A DNA stretch of 64,000 nt from positions 558,001 through 622,000 of the forward strand of contig NZ_CP014306.1 in assembly GCF_001557535.2 (NCBI RefSeq). Direction: 5' to 3'. The stretch's first letter is position 1. Each line of letters opens with the position of its first letter. A program made the position numbers and the translations under genes. The notes below the pieces were generated by a model, which was given only the letters and a program-made list of their open reading frames with translations, was not told the origin of the DNA and did not search any database. This stretch comes from Burkholderia sp. PAMC 26561. GTDB taxonomy: Bacteria > Pseudomonadota > Gammaproteobacteria > Burkholderiales > Burkholderiaceae. Of this stretch, positions 7,765 through 17,236 are shown piece by piece.

Positions 7765-8004
7765 TTACCGCCTGGAAGGCTGCAGGATTGGGATCACATC
7801 CGGACGCAAGTCAAGGAAATCGATACAAGCGGCCGGTTCAGCGGCAAATGAAGTCCAATCAGGCCGAGCGGTGCACGCGTGATTAAGCGAGGCTGTGTTC
7901 TTATCATGCTCGTTCGTGAGTTCGGCAACTTCTTCACATCGCGTATCTTTCGGCGCCTGATTGACCTCGGTCGGTTTGTTCTCCAATACAGATGTTTTTC
8001 TCAT
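7765..8004 (-). CDS. Hypothetical small protein (79 aa)
   Basis: The frame starts at ATG 8004 (MRKTSVLENKPTEVNQAPKD) behind a good GAAGGA ribosome binding site at about 8012-8018. It is hydrophilic, with three scattered cysteines and a C-terminus DFLDLRPDVIPILQPSRR. No membrane segment, signal peptide or recognised domain is seen. It lies alone between the mobile-element relics and a lipoprotein gene. The ribosome binding site is the best evidence that it is translated. Its function is unknown. Confidence 0.45.
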   Translation of the reverse strand: MRKTSVLENKPTEVNQAPKDTRCEEVAELTNEHDKNTASLNHACTARPDWTSFAAEPAACIDFLDLRPDVIPILQPSRR

Positions 8005-8166
8005 GTGAACATCCTTCGATAAAAGCGCGAGTTCAAAATAGGACTGTGCGCAAGACGTTTCATAGGTCAAATTGCTCTTGCGTAATTTTGCACGTTTTTA
8101 CGCTTGCCCTCACGGCACACTACAATCTAGCCCGCCGATGTCCCTCGATTCGTCCCGCAGACTGTC

Positions 8167-8859
8167 ATGTACAAGCCGCTTTCCCGCCTTTCCCTCGCCT
8201 TTCCCCTGCTGATCCTCGCCGCGTGCGCAGGTAAAGCGACGCCCACGCCGAGCTACCAGGCGGAGATGTTTTCCACCGGCGTAAGCCCGTTCGCGCACAA
8301 CTACGACGCAACCAGCCAGGAAACCTGCGAAGCGTCGCGCCGCGCGTTGCTAAGCCAAGGCTACATGACGACGATGGCCCAGCCCGATACCGTCGATGCC
8401 ACCAAGAATTTCCAGCCAACGCCGGACACGCACGTGGTGGTGTCGTTTCATGTGGTCTGCACGCCAGGCGAGAACGCGAGCAACACCAGCATCGCTTATG
8501 TGAACGCCGTGCAGGACGGCTATACGCTTAAGAAAAGCGATACATCGGCGAGCGTGGGATTGAGTGTGCTCGGATCGTTGTCGCTGCCGATCCGCTCGAA
8601 CAGCGACTCCATGGTCAAGATTTCGAGCGAGACCGTACCGGCGGGCAAGTTCTACGACCGGTTCTTCGGTCTCGTCGGCCATTACCTGCGCACAGTGCCG
8701 CGCAGCTCTCCCATTCCCGGCGACGATGTCACCAGCCGGTCGCTCGCGCCATCGCTGATATTGAATTCGCCGGAGCTGACGCCAACGCCGATCGTCGTGC
8801 AGACGCCGGTGGTGAGTGTGCCGGCGCTGCCGGCTTCATCTCCGACCCCGGCGCCCTAA
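8167..8859 (+). CDS. Lipoprotein of the DUF2242 type
   Basis: A 230-residue predicted lipoprotein. The signal peptide MYKPLSRLSLAFPLLILAAC ends in a lipobox LAAC with the lipidated Cys at residue 20. The mature part includes TCEASRRALLSQGY and NAVQDGYTLKKSDTSASVGL, which I recognise as the DUF2242 family common in Burkholderiales; its role is unknown. The C-terminus is a Pro/Thr/Val-rich tail of about 40 residues (TPTPIVVQTPVVSVPALP). It converges with the hydrolase gene 9 bp downstream. The family assignment is from memory of similar sequences. Confidence 0.8.
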   Translation: MYKPLSRLSLAFPLLILAACAGKATPTPSYQAEMFSTGVSPFAHNYDATSQETCEASRRALLSQGYMTTMAQPDTVDATKNFQPTPDTHVVVSFHVVCTPGENASNTSIAYVNAVQDGYTLKKSDTSASVGLSVLGSLSLPIRSNSDSMVKISSETVPAGKFYDRFFGLVGHYLRTVPRSSPIPGDDVTSRSLAPSLILNSPELTPTPIVVQTPVVSVPALPASSPTPAP

Positions 8860-8868
8860 AACCGCGTC

Positions 8869-10962
8869 TTACTCCGGCACGTTCACCGAACCACCGCTAA
8901 AAGTGATCGCGTTGCCGCCGGGCGCGGCTGAGATTGCCGGCAGATTCGCCACCGATAATGCCGGCGCCGCCCCCGCCGCGCCGCCTCGCGGCACGGTACG
9001 CACGACCTGCGAAGGCGGCAGCGGCGCATTGTTCTTCAAATGCGCCCACATCAGGTTCAGCGCCTGCAGGTTGTAGTAATGCAGCGGGATGAAGCGGTTA
9101 TCGAAGCCCGCGACACTCAGGAAAGCATCGAAATGCTGGCCGTTCGTCACCTCATAGAACGACAGATTGCTCGAATTCCCCTCGGCGAGCTTGTTCATGG
9201 CGGCGTACGGGCGCGACGCATGGTTGATCGGCACGAGCGTGTCCGAGCGGCCCTGCACGATGATCGCCGGCTTTCCGTGCAGGTTCGCATTCACGCGGAT
9301 GGCATCGACGCTCGCCGTCATCCGCGCATCGCCATTCGTCCACAGACCGCGCACGCAGAACGCGCCGGCAAAGCTTGCATCGGCGGTGGCGAAGCGATGA
9401 TCCGCCGCGCCCGAATTCCCCGCGTTAAAGACGAGGTTGATGCCGTTGGTCGGCGGCACGCCGTTGCCGTTGCCGAAGACGGTCGGCATGGGCGAGACGA
9501 GCGGCGTTACGCCCGCCGCGCCGGTGAGCGCGTTGGTCGTGCCAAAGCTGAAGTTGCACAGGTTGTCCGTCACGCTCGACTGCGTGTACGCGTTGGCATA
9601 TGTCACGGCAACCGCCGGCACCGCCTGCGAATCCCACATCGGCGCTTGCAGTAGGTCCGAGTCCGTCTGATATCCCGCCTGATGCAACTGAGCCAACGCG
9701 CTGTTCGCCTGACTGATGACATCGCCGCCGGAAATCACGCCGTTGGCCGCCAGCGACGCACATCGGGCCGCACGGATCGACGCCGTCGTGGTCAGCGGCA
9801 GCGCCGTCAGATAAGGCGCGCCCGCTGCTGCCGGGGCCAGCGCCGCGCAAGGCTGCAGCAGGTTTGCGAGCGACATGTAGTCGGCAAGCGGACGCCCGAA
9901 CGATGCTACCGGCACGCCACCCTGACGCACGGACACCTGCGACGGAACCTTCAGATTGATCTGCGGCTCGCCGACAACCACCGCCGTGATCCAGCCTTGC
10001 GTATCCTCTTCGGCCGCGGCGAGCGACGCGCCGCCGCCATTGCTCACCGACGCCGCTATCGTCGTCACGTCGCCGCGGTTATAGCGCGTCTTGTGGTTGG
10101 TGCCATCGACTGCGCCGTAGGTATCGTTGAGCGCCCAGTACGCGAACTGGATGGCCTGCAACGTGTTCGTGCCCCAGTCCTTCTCCGGGTTCTGCTGCGA
10201 GTGGGCGTGCTTGAACGCGTACCGGTTGGGGAACTGCGCGTTAAATGCAGCGATGCTGGTCGCACCGGGATTCGCGGTGAATTCGCTGCTCTTGCCGGCG
10301 CCCGTCGCGTTGGACAAGGTGCCGTCGATCAATGTGACGAGGTTCGTCGCGAGTTCGTGCGCGCCATTGCCACTGCCTTTGTCGGTATAAGCCACCGCGC
10401 AGCCGCGCTTCAGGCCCCACTCGCCCGCCGCCGATATCGCCCCGTACACGCCGCGAGACCCCGACGATGCCGCCGTCACAATGCAGGGCTGGTCCGGGTT
10501 GAAACTCGCCGGAATCTGGACGAGGAGGCTCACGTTCTTCTTGCCGCTGCCATCGTCGGCGTATGCGAGATATTCCTTGCCCGCGATCTTGCCTTCGCCG
10601 AGGGTATCGTTGCCGTTCAGATCGACATTCGGCCCCCAAAAACGCCCGTAGCCACCGTTCGCGGACATGTCCACGAGCGCCCGATAGTTCGAGTAGATCG
10701 CAAGCCGCCGGAGTTCGGCAGCCGTAGGCGAGGACGCGTTCGCAACAGAAGGCGCACTTGCCGATGCCAGCCCGCTCTTGCCAAGCCCGGCGGTCAGGAG
10801 GTCGTCCGTGTTGCCGTCGAAGGTTTGCGTGCGCACGCTGCCCAAGATGAAGCTTGGCAGCGAATTGGTCTGCGAACCATTGTTGTCGTCGTTGCCGTGG
10901 CACGCCGTCAGGCCTGCGCCGACCAACGCGGCGAGCGTCATGGCTGCGGGGAATCGCTTCAT
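8869..10962 (-). CDS. D-(-)-3-hydroxybutyrate oligomer hydrolase, lipoprotein
   Basis: A 697-residue hydrolase of the 3HB-oligomer hydrolase family (EC 3.1.1.22), which cleaves 3-hydroxybutyrate dimers and oligomers released from polyhydroxybutyrate. The signal peptide MKRFPAAMTLAALVGAGLTAC ends in an LTAC lipobox, so it is probably anchored in the cell envelope. The catalytic Ser motif is SVSNGGGAS near residue 310. A later ADHRFATADASFAGAFC and a C-terminal NGQHFDAF, with the catalytic His, complete the fold. The start at 10962 is supported by AGGGAG at 10967-10972; an upstream start at 11019 is unlikely. It stands alone. Long plus-strand frames across it are antisense artefacts of GC-rich codons. 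Confidence 0.9.
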   Translation of the reverse strand: MKRFPAAMTLAALVGAGLTACHGNDDNNGSQTNSLPSFILGSVRTQTFDGNTDDLLTAGLGKSGLASASAPSVANASSPTAAELRRLAIYSNYRALVDMSANGGYGRFWGPNVDLNGNDTLGEGKIAGKEYLAYADDGSGKKNVSLLVQIPASFNPDQPCIVTAASSGSRGVYGAISAAGEWGLKRGCAVAYTDKGSGNGAHELATNLVTLIDGTLSNATGAGKSSEFTANPGATSIAAFNAQFPNRYAFKHAHSQQNPEKDWGTNTLQAIQFAYWALNDTYGAVDGTNHKTRYNRGDVTTIAASVSNGGGASLAAAEEDTQGWITAVVVGEPQINLKVPSQVSVRQGGVPVASFGRPLADYMSLANLLQPCAALAPAAAGAPYLTALPLTTTASIRAARCASLAANGVISGGDVISQANSALAQLHQAGYQTDSDLLQAPMWDSQAVPAVAVTYANAYTQSSVTDNLCNFSFGTTNALTGAAGVTPLVSPMPTVFGNGNGVPPTNGINLVFNAGNSGAADHRFATADASFAGAFCVRGLWTNGDARMTASVDAIRVNANLHGKPAIIVQGRSDTLVPINHASRPYAAMNKLAEGNSSNLSFYEVTNGQHFDAFLSVAGFDNRFIPLHYYNLQALNLMWAHLKNNAPLPPSQVVRTVPRGGAAGAAPALSVANLPAISAAPGGNAITFSGGSVNVPE

Positions 10963-11254
10963 GGTGTCTCCCTGAATTTTTATCGGTTTGAACGTGCCAA
11001 ACGCCGACCACGGACACAACCAATATCAAGCGGGAGAGCAATCCGCAAGGTCCGCGCAAGGTCGGCGCAATGTCGTCACTGAACCATAAACCGACGCGGC
11101 GCCACTACCCGGCAATACCCGGACCACCAATACAAAACGGGTTCCGGCGCGCAAGGCGCCGAAACCCGTTATTGAACCATTCGATTTTCGTCAAGCCGCG
11201 TCGTTACAAAGGACAACGCCGCGGCTTTCCGAAAGCCCGTGGTTCAGGCCTGCA

Positions 11255-11614
11255 TCACGAACCGTTTTGCGGTGCGAGCGAGAGTTTGTTCGATACCGAT
11301 GTCACGCCGGCCACGCCCTTCGCGATTTCTTCAGCTTTCGGGATCTGCGCGCCGTCCGGCACCGAACCCGTCAGAACGACGGCGCCGCCGCGTGCGCGTA
11401 CGAAGATATTCGACACGTCGATGCCCTGTGCCTTGCCCAACGCACGGCGCACATCGAGACCGAGCTTACGGTCGGTCTTTTTGGTGATCTTGGCGTCAGC
11501 CTTGGCCGACATTGCGTCCGAGGGCGCAGCATCGCTTGATTGAGCATAGGCGCTCGATGCCACCGCGACGCACAGCACGACGCCCAGTGCCTTCAACATA
11601 TCGACTGCTTTCAT
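11255..11614 (-). CDS. BON-domain periplasmic protein
   Basis: A 119-residue protein with a Sec signal peptide (MKAVDMLKALGVVLCVAVAS, cleaved near AYAQ) and one BON domain from about residue 45 (KKTDRKLGLDVRRALGKAQG to LTGSVPDGAQI to GVTSVSNKLSL). BON domains, as in OsmY, are thought to bind phospholipid membranes and appear in envelope stress proteins. The start is supported by AGGAGA just upstream. It is monocistronic. Confidence 0.9.
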   Translation of the reverse strand: MKAVDMLKALGVVLCVAVASSAYAQSSDAAPSDAMSAKADAKITKKTDRKLGLDVRRALGKAQGIDVSNIFVRARGGAVVLTGSVPDGAQIPKAEEIAKGVAGVTSVSNKLSLAPQNGS

Positions 11615-12235
11615 GGTTTCTCCTTTTGTTTCGCTTTGGACTTCGCAAGTTGTACTTCTTTGTGCTTCTTTTGAACCGCATCAACCCAGCGGCTTACTAC
11701 GACATCTTGCGGTTTCCCGACTAACGGTGACCTAGAACAGTCGACGTAGACGGACAATACCGGCGATGCTGGCGACACGGCGTTGCGAGAGACTGGCGAA
11801 AAAAACGAATGTCCGGTGATTCTTGTACGGGTGTCATTGCGGATGTCACTCCGTTCTTTCAGGACACGCACTGCCGTACATCGTGCGACGCTTCCGGTTC
11901 TGCACGGAGCACTTGCTCCGAAATGCCGGTTGGCGGCGCGGATGCTGGTTCTGCGGCGGCGAACGTCAATTTAATCCAGCCTTGCCAGAAGCGCAAAGCA
12001 TTTAACACGATGACGCGCATCCGTGCGTTTATCGTGAGGCCGGACATGGAAACTGACGCTCGATGACCACGGCTTAGGGCGTGCCCCTGATTTCGGCGGG
12101 TTGGCGTTCATGTACCATCGGCGACGTTTCGGACCGGTTGAATCATCCGCCAGGCGCAGCGGATGGCCTGTTTAGTGAACGAGGGTTTTCCCTTTTATAG
12201 TCTGCTTTTCTTCGCTTCAAAGATCCGCGGCTGCA
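11615..12235. other. Intergenic region, no gene recognised
   Basis: About 620 bp lie between two divergently oriented genes. Short open frames occur on both strands but lack ribosome binding sites and family resemblance. It presumably holds the promoters of the BON gene and the TAXI gene, but no clear -35/-10 pair was identified. Confidence 0.5.
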
Positions 12236-12265
12236 ATGTTTCATGGTGCCAACGCGAGTCCAGTC

Positions 12266-12301
12266 TCAAGTCCTGCCCCAAGTCCTGCATCAAGTCCTGC
12301 C
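12266..12301 (+). repeat. Three tandem 12-bp repeats
   Basis: TCAAGTCCTGCC, CCAAGTCCTGCA and TCAAGTCCTGCC follow one another without gap. They lie just upstream of, or inside, the 5' end of the TAXI gene. If translated in the TAXI frame they encode a Ser/Pro/Ala-rich segment (SSPAPSPASSPA). The 12-bp unit preserves frame. Confidence 0.85.
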
Positions 12302-12316
12302 TTAGCAAACTCGACA

Positions 12317-13777
12317 ATGATCCAACCTCCCGATCAGAAACCTTCTCCCTCGGACAATCCGCAAAAGCCGCGCGCACGGCGCATTGCGCCTTCCATGACG
12401 CGTTTTGTCGCAATCTCTTGGCGCGATCTTGCGATCTCGTTCGGCCCGATCCTCTTGATCAGCGCGGCTGCCATCTATCTCGCCGTGCGCCTGATCCAGC
12501 CCGCGCCGCCCAATACGCTCACCATCTCAGCGGGGACGAAGGGCAGTTCGTTCTGGAACAACGCCCAGCAATACAAGAAGATCCTCGCGCGCAACGGCAT
12601 CACGCTGAACGTGCTGGAGTCGCAAGGTTCGCTCGACAACCTGCAGAAGCTCGAAGACCCGAACGCCAAGGTCGATGTCGGTTTCGTGCAGGGCGGAATG
12701 TCGGCGGCGGCGGCCATCGTTCCGGGCAGTGCACCGGCCACATCCGATAAACACGACGACCTGGTTTCCCTCGGCAGCGTGGCTTACGTGCCGTTGGCGG
12801 TGTTTTATCGCGGGCCAGTGTTGACGCGGCTGTCCGAGCTGAAGGGCAAGCGCCTTGCAATCAGCACCGAAGGCAGCGGCACACGCGCACTGGCGCTGGC
12901 GATCCTGAAGGCGAACGGCATCGAGCCTGGCGGCAATACCGAACTGTTGCCGCTCGCGGGCGACGCCGCCGCCGATGCCTTGTCGAACGGCAGTATCGAC
13001 GCCGCGTTTCTCACCGGCGACTCCGCCCAGCCGCCGACCATGGGCAAGCTCTACAGGACGCCTGACATCCGCTTCTTCGATTTCACCCAAGCCGATGCCT
13101 ACGCCCGCCGCTTTCCATACCTGACCGTCCTGAACCTGCCGATGGGCGCCTTCGATCTCGCCAAGAACCTGCCCGAGCATCGCATCCGCCTGATCGCGCC
13201 AACGGCCGAACTCATCGCGCGTGAGGGTTTGCATCCGGCACTCTCCGACCTGCTGATCGAAGCCGCGAAGGAGGTCCACGGCCGCGCGAACCTGATGCAG
13301 TCGGCCAACGAATTCCCCGCGCCGCTCGCACACGAATTTCGCATCAGCGACGACGCCGAGCGTTATTACAAATCGGGCAAGGGCTTCCTGTACCGGACGC
13401 TGCCGTTCTGGATCGCAAGCCTGGCGGACCGGGTGATCGTGCTGCTGGTGCCGATCATCGTGGTGCTGATTCCGGGCTTCCGGCTCGTGCCGGGGCTCTA
13501 CCGCTGGCGCGTGAGATCGCGCATCTACAAGATTTATGGCGCGTTAATTGCGATCGAACGTGAGGCAATGACCGACCCGGACACCGCCCAGCGCGAAGCG
13601 CTGATCGATCGGCTGGACGATATCGAGGCAAAGGTGAATCAGATGAAAATGCCGCTCGCTTATGCCGACCAGTTCTATGTGCTGCGGGAACATATTGGCT
13701 TCGTGCGACAGCGTTTGACCCTCGCCCAGAGCGTCGCACTCGACGCGCAGGCAGACAGCATTCAGCACACCACGTAA
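12317..13777 (+). CDS. TAXI-family solute-binding protein with two membrane anchors
   Basis: The protein has 486 residues from the ATG at 12317, or 513 from an ATG at 12236 that would include the tandem repeats; neither start has a clear ribosome binding site. The N-terminal helix (DLAISFGPILLISAAAIYLA) is followed by a TAXI domain starting TISAGTKGSSFW and including ISTEGSGTRALALAILKANG. This is the family of TRAP-type periplasmic substrate receptors. A second membrane helix (VIVLLVPIIVVLIPGF) and a cytoplasmic C-terminal helical region follow. Classical TRAP receptors are soluble and accompany DctQM permeases, which are absent here. The double-anchored form may be a sensor or lipoprotein-like receptor. 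Its ligand is unknown. Confidence 0.85.
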   Translation: MIQPPDQKPSPSDNPQKPRARRIAPSMTRFVAISWRDLAISFGPILLISAAAIYLAVRLIQPAPPNTLTISAGTKGSSFWNNAQQYKKILARNGITLNVLESQGSLDNLQKLEDPNAKVDVGFVQGGMSAAAAIVPGSAPATSDKHDDLVSLGSVAYVPLAVFYRGPVLTRLSELKGKRLAISTEGSGTRALALAILKANGIEPGGNTELLPLAGDAAADALSNGSIDAAFLTGDSAQPPTMGKLYRTPDIRFFDFTQADAYARRFPYLTVLNLPMGAFDLAKNLPEHRIRLIAPTAELIAREGLHPALSDLLIEAAKEVHGRANLMQSANEFPAPLAHEFRISDDAERYYKSGKGFLYRTLPFWIASLADRVIVLLVPIIVVLIPGFRLVPGLYRWRVRSRIYKIYGALIAIEREAMTDPDTAQREALIDRLDDIEAKVNQMKMPLAYADQFYVLREHIGFVRQRLTLAQSVALDAQADSIQHTT

Positions 13778-13876
13778 TATCGAAAGCTGAAACGACGGTA
13801 ACCTGAGTTACAGGCGCCGCGTAATGAGCGTCATGAAGTGCATCACGAGGGGCATCGAAATGCCAGGGAGATTCAA

Positions 13877-14526
13877 ATGAGCGCTTCGCCTTCCACCGAT
13901 CCGCGCCAGCCGTACTTTTTTTCGACTTCAATTCTCCCTTTTCATATTTGCTACTGGAACAGCATGAAAAGTGGCCGAACATGCCGTTCGAGGTGTTGCC
14001 GATCGATTATTTGAAACTGCTCAAGCACTGGGGTCAGCCCATGCCGGGCTCGATTCCGCCCAAGCGCGTCTTCATGTACCGCTACGCGCTGTTCCGTGCC
14101 GAGCAACTGGGCATTCCTTTCAAAATGCCGCCGTCGCATCCGTTCGACTCGTCCAAGGCGCTGCGGCTCGCGGTGGCTTCGGGCGGGGAAGTCGGCTGCA
14201 TCCGCGAGATTTTCCGGTTCATCTGGAAACAGGGCCGCGATCCATCGACTGAAGAAGGGTTCGACGATCTCTGCCGCCATGTCGGTTTGCCCGACGGCGC
14301 AAAGATGATCGAGCTCGAGGACGTGAAGGCGACGCTGCAGGCGAACGTCGAGCGCGCGATCGATCTCGGAGTATTTGGCGTGCCGACCTTCGTGGTGAAC
14401 CAGCAATTGTTCTGGGGCGAAGACACCTTGCCGATGGTCCTTTACGTGGCCCGGTCGCCGAACTGGCTCGAAGCGGCCGAAGTCCAGCGGATCAGCAACC
14501 TGCCGAGGACGGCGCCGCAGATGTAA
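13877..14526 (+). pseudogene. DsbA-family isomerase (2-hydroxychromene-2-carboxylate isomerase type), frameshifted at a T7 run
   Basis: The start ATG 13877 has an AGGGAG site 6 bp away and opens MSASPSTDPRQPYFF. Immediately afterwards the family motif FDFNSPFSYLLLEQ appears in another frame and continues to 14526 (ending NLPRTAPQM). The break is a run of seven T at 13916-13922; eight would join the frames. The C-terminal part has the thioredoxin-like cis-Pro segment GVFGVPTFVVNQQLFWGED. The enzyme type isomerises chromene carboxylates in naphthalene catabolism, but many family members act on glutathione conjugates of unknown kind. It is either a broken gene or carries a one-base sequencing error. 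Confidence 0.85.
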
Positions 14527-14680
14527 CAGTGCGGCGGAGCTGAAGCGCGACGGCGGCCGTTCCTATGCCGCGCATAGCGGCCACGCTATGGCGTGCGGGA
14601 TCAGGCGGGCTTAACGTAACGGCTCCGGCGTGCATCGCCATGGTTTTCTGTGTAGCGCCCGCCCGAAAAACGCCTTGCCC

Positions 14681-15643
14681 ATGAACGATCCCGCCGACTC
14701 CGAAGATTCAAGCTCGACCGATTCCCTCGATATCTGGCTGATCCGCGTCCTGCAAACGCTTCTGACCGAGCGCAGCGTCACGCAAGCGGCGATGCGCCTG
14801 AGCCAGACGCAGCCGGCCATCAGCACGGCCTTGCGGCGTCTGCGCGACCTGCTGGGCGATCCGATCCTCGTGCGCGGCAAGCAAGGCATGGTGCCGACCG
14901 AATACGGCGCATCGCTGCTGCCGGCCACGCAGCGCGCGCTGCGAGAAGTCGAATTCGTCGCCACGCCGCACGGCATCTTCGATCCCGCCACGTCCCGCCG
15001 AACCTTCCGCGTGGCTGCGCCGGATTACCTGAACGACTTTTTCATGCCGACGATGATCCGCGCCTTTCGCGCCGCGGCGCCCAATGCGCGGCTGGAAATC
15101 GAATCGCTGAGTCCGACGCTCGACCACGAAGCCGCGCTCGATGACGGCGATCTCGATCTGGTCGTCGGCAACTGGGAAAATCCGGAACCGCGTTTCGCGC
15201 GCCGCGAATTGTTCACGGATCACTTCGTCTGCCTCATGCGCCGCGGCCATCCGCTAGCGCGGGAACCGCTCACAGCCTCGCGATATGCGCTGGCCGCGCA
15301 CCTCGCGCCGACGGCCTATAGCGGGGCGAAACGGCATCCCATCGATATCGGTCTGGAGAGCGCCGGCATCAAGCGACGCATTGTCGCCACCCTTCCCTAC
15401 TTTGGCCTCGTGCCGCAGACGCTGCTGCAATCGGACCTAATCTTCACCGCCACGCGCCGCTTTGCGCTGCATTACGCGGCGCTTTTGCCGCTGGTGGTGA
15501 TGGAGTCGCCGATCGAGTTTCCGCCCATCGAAAGCTACCTGATGTGCCTGCCCGAAGTCAGCCGTCCGACCGATCTGGCATGGCTGAAAGCGCTGATGAG
15601 CGACGTCTCCCGGGATCTCACCGGACAGCCTCCGCGCGAATAG
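14681..15643 (+). CDS. LysR-type transcriptional regulator
   Basis: A 320-residue regulator with an N-terminal winged HTH (TLLTERSVTQAAMRLSQTQP, AISTALRRLRDLLGD) and a C-terminal periplasmic-binding-like effector domain from about residue 100. The HTH and the AAPDYLNDFFMP segment resemble the NodD/NahR/LinR subgroup, which responds to aromatic compounds. The ATG at 14681 was chosen; a GTG at 14630 would add 17 residues. Neither has a strong ribosome binding site. No obvious target gene is divergent from it. A terminator follows directly. Confidence 0.9.
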   Translation: MNDPADSEDSSSTDSLDIWLIRVLQTLLTERSVTQAAMRLSQTQPAISTALRRLRDLLGDPILVRGKQGMVPTEYGASLLPATQRALREVEFVATPHGIFDPATSRRTFRVAAPDYLNDFFMPTMIRAFRAAAPNARLEIESLSPTLDHEAALDDGDLDLVVGNWENPEPRFARRELFTDHFVCLMRRGHPLAREPLTASRYALAAHLAPTAYSGAKRHPIDIGLESAGIKRRIVATLPYFGLVPQTLLQSDLIFTATRRFALHYAALLPLVVMESPIEFPPIESYLMCLPEVSRPTDLAWLKALMSDVSRDLTGQPPRE

Positions 15644-15665
15644 AACCGGTAAGAATGCCGGTTTT
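15644..15665 (+). terminator. Intrinsic terminator after the LysR gene
   Basis: The stem AACCGG (15644-15649) / CCGGTT (15658-15663) with an 8-nt loop runs into TTTT. It starts at the stop codon of the LysR gene. Confidence 0.65.
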
Positions 15666-15843
15666 AGACGACGATTTCATTTTTTCAAAAGTTTTCAGTC
15701 GAATCTGAAAATACAGCAATCCTTTGTGAGTAGGGCTTCCGGGGTCTTAAGCGGTCGTAGAAATACTATTTACGTCGCACGGCGTGCCCAAACCTGTGGG
15801 AAAATCACGCTTCTTCAGTAAGATCAACCCCGCACTTACCCCA

Positions 15844-17058
15844 ATGTCTACCGAAGCCCCGCTGTCCCGCCGCGCCGATCTCGCCATTACCGGGCGAATT
15901 GTCGCCGTCGTCGCTTTCACGTTCATTTGTTACCTGACCATCGGCATTCCGCTCGCAGTGCTGCCGGGTTTTGTGCATCTGAATCTCGAATATGGTTCAG
16001 TGATGGCGGGCGTGGCGATCAGCGTGCAGTACTTCGCGACGCTGGCATCGCGGCCACTCGCCGGGCGCGCCGCCGACAGCATCGGTCCGAAGCAAACCGT
16101 GTTGCGCGGACTGACCGCCTGTGGAATCAGCGGCGTGCTGTTGCTGTGCGCGGCGCTCGCCGAGCAATGGCATTCGGTGAGCCTCGCGCTGCTGATTGTA
16201 AGCCGGCTGGTGCTTGGATTTGGCGAGAGTCTCGTCGGCACGGGCGCGATCACGTGGGGTATCGGACGGGTCGGGCCCAATCAGAGCGGACGCGTGATCT
16301 CGTGGAACGGCATCGCCACTTATGGCGCGCTCGCGCTTGGTGCGCCGCTGGGCGTGGCGATGGAGCACACGCTCGGGTTTGCATCGCTGGGAACGTTCGT
16401 GATCGCGCTCGGCGGCCTCGGCTACTGGCTCGCCACGCGCATGGGTCCCGTGCCGGTGGTTCACGGCGAGCGCATGTCTTACCGGAGCGTGTTCTTCCGC
16501 GTGTTGCCGCACGGCATGGGGCTCGCGCTGGGATCGGCGGGATTCGGGTCCATCGCCACGTTCATCACCCTTTTCTACGCTGCGCATAACTGGCCGAACG
16601 CCGCGCTTTCGCTGACTGTGTTCGGCACGATGTTCGTCGGCGCGCGGTTGCTGTTCGCGAACACCATCAAGGTCTTCGGTGGCTTTCGCGTTGCCATCGT
16701 GTCGTTCGCGTTCGAGTGCGTGGGCCTGCTGATGCTCTGGCTTGCCGCCGATCCGGCCTTTGCGCTGGCCGGCGCCGCGCTCACCGGCTTCGGCTTCGCG
16801 CTGATCTTTCCGGCCTTGGGCGTCGAAGCGGTCGGACTCGTTCCGCCGGCAAGCCGCGGTGCGGCGTTATCGGCGTATTCGGTGTTCCTGGACTTGTCGC
16901 TGGGCGTGACCGGGCCGCTGGCCGGGTATGTCGCCGGGGAATTCGGCTTCAGCTCGGTGTACCTGTTTGCGGCGATTGCATCGGCGGCGGGCGTGGCGCT
17001 GACCGTCGGGTTGTACATGCGCACCGGGCGCGGCCTGGGCGGTGCGGCCACCGCGTGA
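15844..17058 (+). CDS. MFS transporter of the YhhS/UPF0226 type
   Basis: A 404-residue major facilitator permease with 12 predicted membrane helices. It has loop-2 motif [16 protein letters not shown], the helix-5 region [15 protein letters not shown] and a second-half loop at FGGFRVAI. Sequence style and length match the YhhS/YfcJ group, sometimes linked to arabinose or glyphosate-like export, but the substrate here is unknown. The ATG at 15844 was chosen; a GTG at 15784 in frame adds an unlikely basic leader. It is monocistronic with a strong terminator. Confidence 0.88.
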   Translation: MSTEAPLSRRADLAITGRIVAVVAFTFICYLTIGIPLAVLPGFVHLNLEYGSVMAGVAISVQYFATLASRPLAGRAADSIGPKQTVLRGLTACGISGVLLLCAALAEQWHSVSLALLIVSRLVLGFGESLVGTGAITWGIGRVGPNQSGRVISWNGIATYGALALGAPLGVAMEHTLGFASLGTFVIALGGLGYWLATRMGPVPVVHGERMSYRSVFFRVLPHGMGLALGSAGFGSIATFITLFYAAHNWPNAALSLTVFGTMFVGARLLFANTIKVFGGFRVAIVSFAFECVGLLMLWLAADPAFALAGAALTGFGFALIFPALGVEAVGLVPPASRGAALSAYSVFLDLSLGVTGPLAGYVAGEFGFSSVYLFAAIASAAGVALTVGLYMRTGRGLGGAATA

Positions 17059-17088
17059 CGGTTTTCGCGGTTGGCATCGCGCGTTGAG

Positions 17089-17113
17089 AACGTCCGCTTC
17101 GGCGGACGTTTCG
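17089..17113 (+). terminator. Intrinsic terminator with TTCG tetraloop
   Basis: The perfect 9-bp stem AACGTCCGC (17089-17097) / GCGGACGTT (17102-17110) with loop TTCG is followed by TTCG. It terminates the MFS gene. Confidence 0.8.
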
Positions 17114-17236
17114 CATTCATCGGCAGCGTTCTGCGACATTCCACGCCGCCTGATGGTTTCTGCTTACGAACGAAAGCAAACCGCCGTTGCGCCGCTTGTC
17201 TTAGAATCGCCGCTTGGTCCTCACTTCCTGCGCAAT

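Noticed and set aside
9682..11082. 466-codon plus-strand open frame
   Set aside because: It is antisense to the 3HB-oligomer hydrolase, with a shadow-frame composition extremely rich in Arg.
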